DNA of 64,000 nt, from NCBI GenBank assembly GCA_033961575.1, contig CM066728.1:102872852-102936851 (forward strand). The letters run 5' to 3'. Both the position numbers and the translations under genes were made by a program. Shown piece by piece: positions 57,981 through 64,000 of this stretch. Below the pieces are notes generated by a model. That model searched no databases. It saw nothing but the letters and a program-made list of their open reading frames with translations, and was not told the DNA's origin. This DNA is from Aselliscus stoliczkanus. Taxonomy: Eukaryota > Chordata > Mammalia > Chiroptera > Hipposideridae. Position 1 is the stretch's first letter, and each line of letters opens with the position of its first letter.

Positions 57981-60900
57981 GGTTTTTTAAGGAACATTTC
58001 CTTTCCCCAATGGGTCCCATTTTGACTCTTTTGTTCCTGAAATGTTATACAAGGAGTTTACCACATCCTTTGCAATGGCCTCTACCCTTCAATAGGCTTG
58101 TCCAGCTTTCAACCTGCTGGATTTTCACCAGAGTGGTGACTGTTGTCCCCTTCTCTCCCACACTTCTGCTGAAATGCTCGTGAGCCCAGACAATGGGCGG
58201 GCAGGTCACCAGTCAATCCTGCAGAGCCTGATCTGCTCTGATCACCTGGACCTACTACGTGAAACCTGCATCATCAGCATTATCAAGGCTTTGTGGAGAG
58301 ACTATACTGTGCTGACCTGGAGATCAGAGGGCACGATGCTGACACCACCCTGAAGGTCCTACAGTGACAACATGGTGTCAGCTTCTCTTTGATCATCAGA
58401 CTTGGTGAAAGAAGTGTATTGTATTGCTCTCTCCTGAACTGTACCAAGACAACTTGAGAACTATTATATTTGGGGGCCATAACACAGAAGCTGGAAAAAT
58501 CTCTCCTAAAGGGTAAGTTCTGCACTCAAACATGAGTGCACTTTGAATACCCACAGCACTCATTAAGCCATACTTCGGGATTGAAAAACAGATGGAAGTA
58601 GTATATCTCATGTGACAAGTGGGGTTGGACACTTTTTTCTTTGACTCAAAGCATTGATTTCTTCCTTGTATATTATTCAGTTGTCTTCAGTCAACATAAT
58701 GGCAGCAAATGGTGAAAATGTGCTGGCTCAAAACATTAGACCATTTAGAAAATAATAATTGTGTAAACATAGATGCAATGGTAGGCACGTTCTGCTACGA
58801 GGATGTTAAGAGATCCGGGACTTTGCATGTTGGGGCATCTGTGCCTTCTAAGGAAAACAAACTGATAACTCCACAACTTTAAACATCCTGTTCCATCCCA
58901 AATATTAAACATATGCTCTAAGGGGGAAAAAGCACATGTGGAAGCAAGACGACCAATATAAACTGTCACTATGCACTCTATGGGCACAGAGAGAAAGACA
59001 AATGTGGCAAGATGGGAGGCAGCTGCACGGGACCTTTCCCACTTGGAAAACTGGACAAAGCTGGAGAAGCAGGATCACCGGGGTGAAGTACTTGATGAAG
59101 TTAAATTCCCTGTGAACTTGCATTCTCAAGTGAGTGTTATTAACCCCAAACAAGAAACTTGCCCAATTTACAACAAAGCATGGCAATCACACGCAGCTTA
59201 AAAGTCATTCAGAATGCAAAGCAAACCATTGACATTCCCGGCTGAGCATTTAGCGCCTTGTACTGGGTATGATTCAAAAATCCTTCTCAAGATGGGGGAG
59301 TGATCTTGGCCTTGGTTCTACTCCAGAAGAGCCTTGTGTGAAATTTCATGATGTGACCTAACTCTGGCTTTAGCAGATTCTTGCTCACTCTGATGTTCCG
59401 GAGTCCACTTAGAAAAAGTCTCGTGGGGAATTACATTATGACTTACTAATTTAAAAAAAATACAGTAAGAGGGAATATTGGGTGCTTCCGGGTTTCATTT
59501 TGCAGTTTAGACTGCGGTAGTGGAGTATATGGTTTTTAGGAATTGGAGTAGCCATTCAAGAATCTCTTTCTGATTTCTGTGATTTTTCTACACATGTTTT
59601 TGAAGTTAAGGCGGTTTCTACTTGATGTTTTTGAGAGAATTTGTGTTTCACTAAGAATCCAGAAGACTCGATCTTCTAAAGATTCTGAATTTCAGTTAAG
59701 CCCTTTACACAAGTTATTCAGCTAGTGTACTTTTGGATTGTGAAGTAAAATTGTTCTAAAGAAAACTAGAAATCTATTAATTGTGCCAATGGATACATAG
59801 GCTGATAAATATTATCAGAAGTTATAGTAACAATAATTTTTGCCTCCTTTGAACTAAATTGTTTACATTTCAATCCTCCAATTTCTATAATCATGGGCTT
59901 CAGTTTTATCGATTCACTTATTATTTGATTGGGAATGTGTATGGCATACTCCAAAGTTTGCTCATAAGATTATGGAGTTCATACACTTGATTGATTTTCA
60001 TATGTTGCTTAGACTTCAACAGGGCATCCACAATAATAAGTTTGCTGAAAATTATGAAGTATTTAATTTAGAAGGTAAAAAATTTCTATAGAAAGGAAGT
60101 GATTCTCTTGCTTAATATCTCCAACTGTCATCCTTTCTCTTACCACGTATGGCTTTGCTGGCAGTGCCATGAACAGACTGTACAGACTTAAGCACCAAGA
60201 AAAGTAGATTCCTCTTCCTTTGCAATTCTTTAATACAGATCATAATATGATAATGCAGGGCCAGCTGTATGAGAAAGGATTATGTGTACAGTTGTGAAAT
60301 GTGGTGAAGATGACTCCCCTTTGCTGTCCCTAATAGTGAATTTTTGTCTATAGAGATGCACTCCTGTGACCTGAGGCTACAATGAAGATATCTCTGGAAC
60401 AGGTGAACACAAAGTACTAACAACCATTAACAAATTGATTATATTCTTGGGGCATAGATGACAGAAGTTACTCTAAGCAGGATCACTCCCAAACAGTTCT
60501 CCTGCTAGCCAGTTACTCTTTTCTACATGGAAGACCCCGAAGAAATACTTGGTGATATTTTCTTAGGTACATATCTTTAAAATAGAATTAAAGATTAATT
60601 TCTCATCTTTGATTGTTACCATCAACATTCTTAAAATAAGCACATTAAAAGCTTTGTTAGTAATTCCATGTGTCGGAAGATTCTTCTGGGCTCTTGTTAT
60701 TTTTTCTTTTCTATTAATGATTTATTTTGTTGGGTTTTTTTGTTCGCGGTTCTCTTTCAGGTGTCTGAAGAGTTCCTGATGGGGCCAGCTTGCAGGGTGA
60801 CGCTTCCAGGCTTATCTAATGCACTGATATGGCTGCTTCCTGTGTCTTAAGAATTGTGGGAGCAAAACCAGTGTTTTTGCATTTTTCATTGTTGTTGTTT

Positions 60901-62620
60901 CCTGAATTATTTTACCAAGTCATTCACATCAAAATTTTAAGCTTATAAGAACTTGATTATTCAAATATGTTTATCTCAATGACAATTCCTTTTCTGTGTA
61001 AATGATCTTAAATGGTGTCATTTCAATCAGCGGAACCCTTGAAACAGAACAATATTTCAGAACATTTAAAGAGTTATTAATAAAAACACTATAATGATTG
61101 ATAGCAGCTGTATATGTGTTTATATTATATATGTATATATATCTTAAACATATTTATATATCTTACACTATATATATAGATATTTATAAATACACACATA
61201 TACTATATATACTATATATATAGTGTATTCTTCATTTTGAAAGTGCTGTGAATTATTCATCCTCTTCAAAAGGAAAGGCAAACAAAAAGAATCCCTATGA
61301 GAAACAGAAATAGTTGCCCCCAAAATAAATACTTGGCGGGCAAGCAGGTGCAGTGAGGTAACTTCTCAGCCAAAAGGGAAAGTAAACAGTGAGTGACACT
61401 GCAAATGCCTGTGACATCGAAGAGGGTCACAATCCAGCTCCGAGCTGCAGTTCTTCCATTGGTATTATATGATGAACTGGCTGAGCCAAGAATACATTGA
61501 GTTCTATCCACGCTCCTATGGAAACTATTTCAAGTGGAGAGCTAAATCCTCTGACACATATTTTTAGCTTGGGGCTAAAATCTAAATTTTTACCATAAAC
61601 ACATTTTTCACAGAGCTACACCGAAGGACAATTTTGTTGGACTCAATGCATAAATGTCCTCTAGGAATGATGAGTGCTCAAGTCAAACTCCTCATTTCTC
61701 TCTTCTTATGCTGACTGGTTCATAGGAGATCTCTCTATTTTTCTCTTCTCCCTGACACACAAACATAAACATTATGTGTCTGTCAAAAGCAACCAGCTGC
61801 AGACTGGCATTGCTTTTCCACCAGAAATAATGGCTGGGTTTACACCCTGCTGCTTATGGCTTCACCTTCATATTTGCAAGGAAATTAACAGAATTCCCAA
61901 TGCAGTTGAGTCATTTGTTCTCCACCAGAAATGGGTAGCTGATGGGTAGTTGCTGCCTGAACAAATGTTCTAGCTTGTGAGGTTCCTGGCTGGGGCTGGT
62001 TTCACTCTGTGAGTGTCTGCTCTGCCTATGGGTGGGATCCTGGTATCTGCTACCTCCTATTTGAGATGTCATAGCTATACTAAACAAGGCCTATGGAGAG
62101 ATCTTTATATTCATGAGTTTGGAAAACGTGATATTTATATAGGGGGAGGCACACAGGGGTAGGTGTTCTGGCTAGGTATCTTTTTTTTTTTTTTTTTTTT
62201 GCATACCCACACTAAGTGTATTACGTTTGCATGTTGGCTTTGCAATGTGTTTCATTATTCTTTGTAGGAGTCATGGTGACATTGTAAAAGGTATTTTGTG
62301 ATAGTGATGGTCTCCCAATGAGTTTCACTCCTTTGCAACTCTAATCCATTCTGGTTGGATCAGTTTAAGACACACCTGTCACCCACTCACTCCCTTACTC
62401 AGCATTTACTTTGCTTTACCCATGGCTTGCTGAATTGAGAGCATCCTTCTTGCCTATCCATGTAAGGCTGGTCTTGTTGAGGCTTCAACACAATTTTTCC
62501 ATCTTTTCTACTAGCACCTCCTGTGGTACAGCCTAACCTCCAGAAAATTAGGCTAGTCACTGTTTCCTGGAAACTCTCTGATCTAAACGGTCCCCTACCC
62601 AGGTTGGCCCCCTTCTTTCA
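57981..62620. other. Intronic sequence, mostly unassigned
   Basis: No gene supported. 58097-58353 stays open in one plus frame and is treated under findings. Around 61105-61230 is a TATA-rich tract and 62180-62200 is a poly-T run. Part of 62300-62620 looks like decayed L2. Confidence 0.45.
61105..61230. repeat. AT-rich (TATA) simple repeat
   Basis: Imperfect TATA/TATATC units, e.g. tatatatagatatttataa, continuing to tactatatatatagtg. Confidence 0.85.
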
Positions 62621-62624
62621 TGTG

Positions 62625-63210
62625 AATACCGGGGGTGCCAAAAAAATGTCTATACATTTTAAAAGATGCTCTCTATGTATTTATTACTTTTTGAAGTTGA
62701 ATTGGATTATGGTAGCAATGTGTAGTATGACGTTCACTCCAAGGATGGCATTAATTAAATGAATGCTAGCATCAGCATGCAACAGGCAGGACAGTCAAAA
62801 AAAATGGCAGAAGCATGGCTGTTGTTTAAGGAGCGCAAGACCATTTTGAAATGGTATTTGAAATTCGAGAACACTGTTGAACTACAACAATGGAGGCGTG
62901 AGTATGTAACAAAACCTCCAACACACCTCACAATTGCCCGCATTCATAAGTTTGAGGCGCATGGTACACTGTGAAGAAATTGAAACGGCATGTGCAGCGA
63001 TACAAGTGGACACTTTGGTCAGCGTTGCTCAAGCAGTAGTCAGAAGTGTCTGGACGCTGATGGCAAACACTTTGAGCAACGCTCTTAATTGCAGAAGTCA
63101 AATATGACTTGTGTTCATCTTTTGCTATTGGTATATACTGAATATTACAATTTTAATACAGTTTTTTCCTTTCTTAAAATGTGTATACTTTTTTTGGCAC
63201 CCTCTGTATA
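62625..63210 (+). mobile_element. mariner/Tc1-type DNA transposon, internally deleted
   Basis: Inverted ends of about 30 bp share the core gggtgccaaaaaaa: ggggtgccaaaaaaatg at the left and ctttttttggcaccctct at the right. TA dinucleotides at both borders fit mariner target choice. Inside, 62759-62974 encodes a helix-turn-helix-like transposase N-terminus (RREYVTKPPTHLTIARIHKF). Shifted-frame text at about 63000-63090 looks like a transposase C-terminus. The catalytic DDE/D centre is missing, so it moved in trans. Confidence 0.75.
62759..62974 (+). pseudogene. Transposase N-terminal remnant
   Basis: A 71-codon frame holding only the DNA-binding part of a mariner/Tc1-like transposase (basic, Gln/Arg-rich, PPTHLTIARIHKFEAHGTL). 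It ends in a stop where the internal deletion begins and has no catalytic residues. Confidence 0.6.
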
Positions 63211-63214
63211 TGTT

Positions 63215-63485
63215 GCTGTGGTTTTAAAATCTTCTCAGGCCTGGCTCAAGTACTGTCTTCTTCATGAGCAGCTTCCTGGGTGTATCAATTTATGATGTAT
63301 GCCTCATTTAAACCATCACAGCAATTCCCATTGTAATTAAGGCATTTATTTGTCTTCTTACTTATTAGGCTGCAAGCTCCATGATAACTGGTACTGGTTA
63401 CTTGCTCACAACCATGTTCCTAGCATCTTACAAAAGTGCCTCATACTTCAGAGGTATTCACTAAGTATTTGCTGAATTAATAAAT
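63215..63485 (+). mobile_element. L2 LINE 3' end
   Basis: 'gcctggctcaagtactgtct', 'aggctgcaagctccatgata' and 'tattcactaagtatttgctg' are L2 3' text. The mariner element inserted just upstream. Confidence 0.72.
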
Positions 63486-63489
63486 GGGA

Positions 63490-64000
63490 TGAGTAAAGGC
63501 TTTAGATTTAGCTCCTTGAAATCTTTCTTGCAAGCTGAGTGATTGCATAGAAGACTCTAATATTTATTTATTGAATTTAGAAGACACTTAAAAATATTCG
63601 TTAAATTAGGAAAAAAATTGCATTTCCCACCTACAGTTTATAAAACACTTTTGGGTATATTATCTTTCTTTAGACTTAATGCCTTACAGTGTGCAAGTTA
63701 GGTATTTTTCCCCTTTCAGATTGAATTACTAAGGCCTACAGGGAAATAGTAAATAGCAGCCCTGGGAAAGGACCACAGGTCTTCTGATGCCTGAGTAAGT
63801 TGTCCAGGTAATCTGCATTTCACAGAGTCAGAGGAGGAGGGAACTGGTGGGAGTTACTCTCCTTAGCCTGGAGGCGCTGGACTGGAGAATTGGAAGCACA
63901 CTCAGCTCCTGATTCTGCATAGCCAGGATGCAGATTGGTTTAAAGGTCATTATCTTAACATTGGGTGGGGCATGGGGCAGGGATTCTCCCAGCACTGGAA
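63490..64000. other. Unassigned intronic sequence at the window edge
   Basis: A possible MIR relic at 63640-63790 ('ttacagtgtgcaagttaggt' and 'attactaaggcctacaggga'). Otherwise nothing recognised. Confidence 0.4.

Larger units (their letters stand above)
42334..64000 (-). other. FBXL7: FBXL7 upstream intron (partial, runs off the window)
   Basis: Everything right of the F-box exon is intron, because the first ~43 codons needed to complete the protein are not found in this window. FBXL7 is known for very large upstream introns. The segment carries the repeats listed separately. No further exon with acceptor, donor and recognisable FBXL7 sequence was found. Confidence 0.8.

Overview
This is a mammalian nuclear genome window. 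It is AT-rich, with split genes using GT-AG splice sites, ancient mammalian repeats (MIR, L2, MaLR LTRs, HAL1/L1, hAT MITEs) and several younger tRNA-derived SINEs. One SINE near 57.8 kb resembles the VES-like SINEs of bats, and a mariner-type DNA transposon deletion derivative lies near 62.6-63.2 kb. A bat is therefore my best guess for the source, but that rests on remembered SINE appearance and is not proven.

The only protein-coding gene I can support is FBXL7 on the minus strand, represented by its last two coding exons. The penultimate coding exon (41722-42333) carries the serine-rich N-terminal region, the F-box and the first leucine-rich repeats. The terminal exon (35700-36436) carries the remaining repeats and the stop codon. 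Both have clean splice sites, the reading phase matches across the 5.3 kb intron, and together they give 448 residues of an expected total near 491. The first ~43 residues lie on exons beyond the right edge. Positions 42334-64000 are therefore intron, about 33.1-35.7 kb is the probable 3' UTR, and 1-33 kb is the intergenic region downstream of the gene.

The intergenic part is dominated by transposable elements. An antisense L1 remnant opens the window (1-770). A nearly complete antisense HAL1-type LINE (about 1750-5125) follows, then an L1 3' fragment split by two SINEs. A full-length sense HAL1-type LINE at 22608-27358 is flanked by a perfect 12-bp target duplication. Nested inside it are two SINEs and a solo ERV LTR (26334-26884), each with its own target duplication. 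Several MaLR LTRs, L2 and MIR relics and microsatellites fill the rest.

The intronic part (42.3-64 kb) holds hAT MITEs, solo MaLR LTRs, a long interrupted L2, a second copy of the long SINE, a bat-like SINE and the mariner derivative. I found no credible tRNA or rRNA gene, CRISPR array, operon or new enzymatic system. The most interesting structures are the long SINE with an internal 20-bp tandem repeat, the nested HAL1/LTR locus with readable insertion order, and the hAT element with extra internal copies of its terminus. Repeat family names come from recognition by eye, not from a database search.
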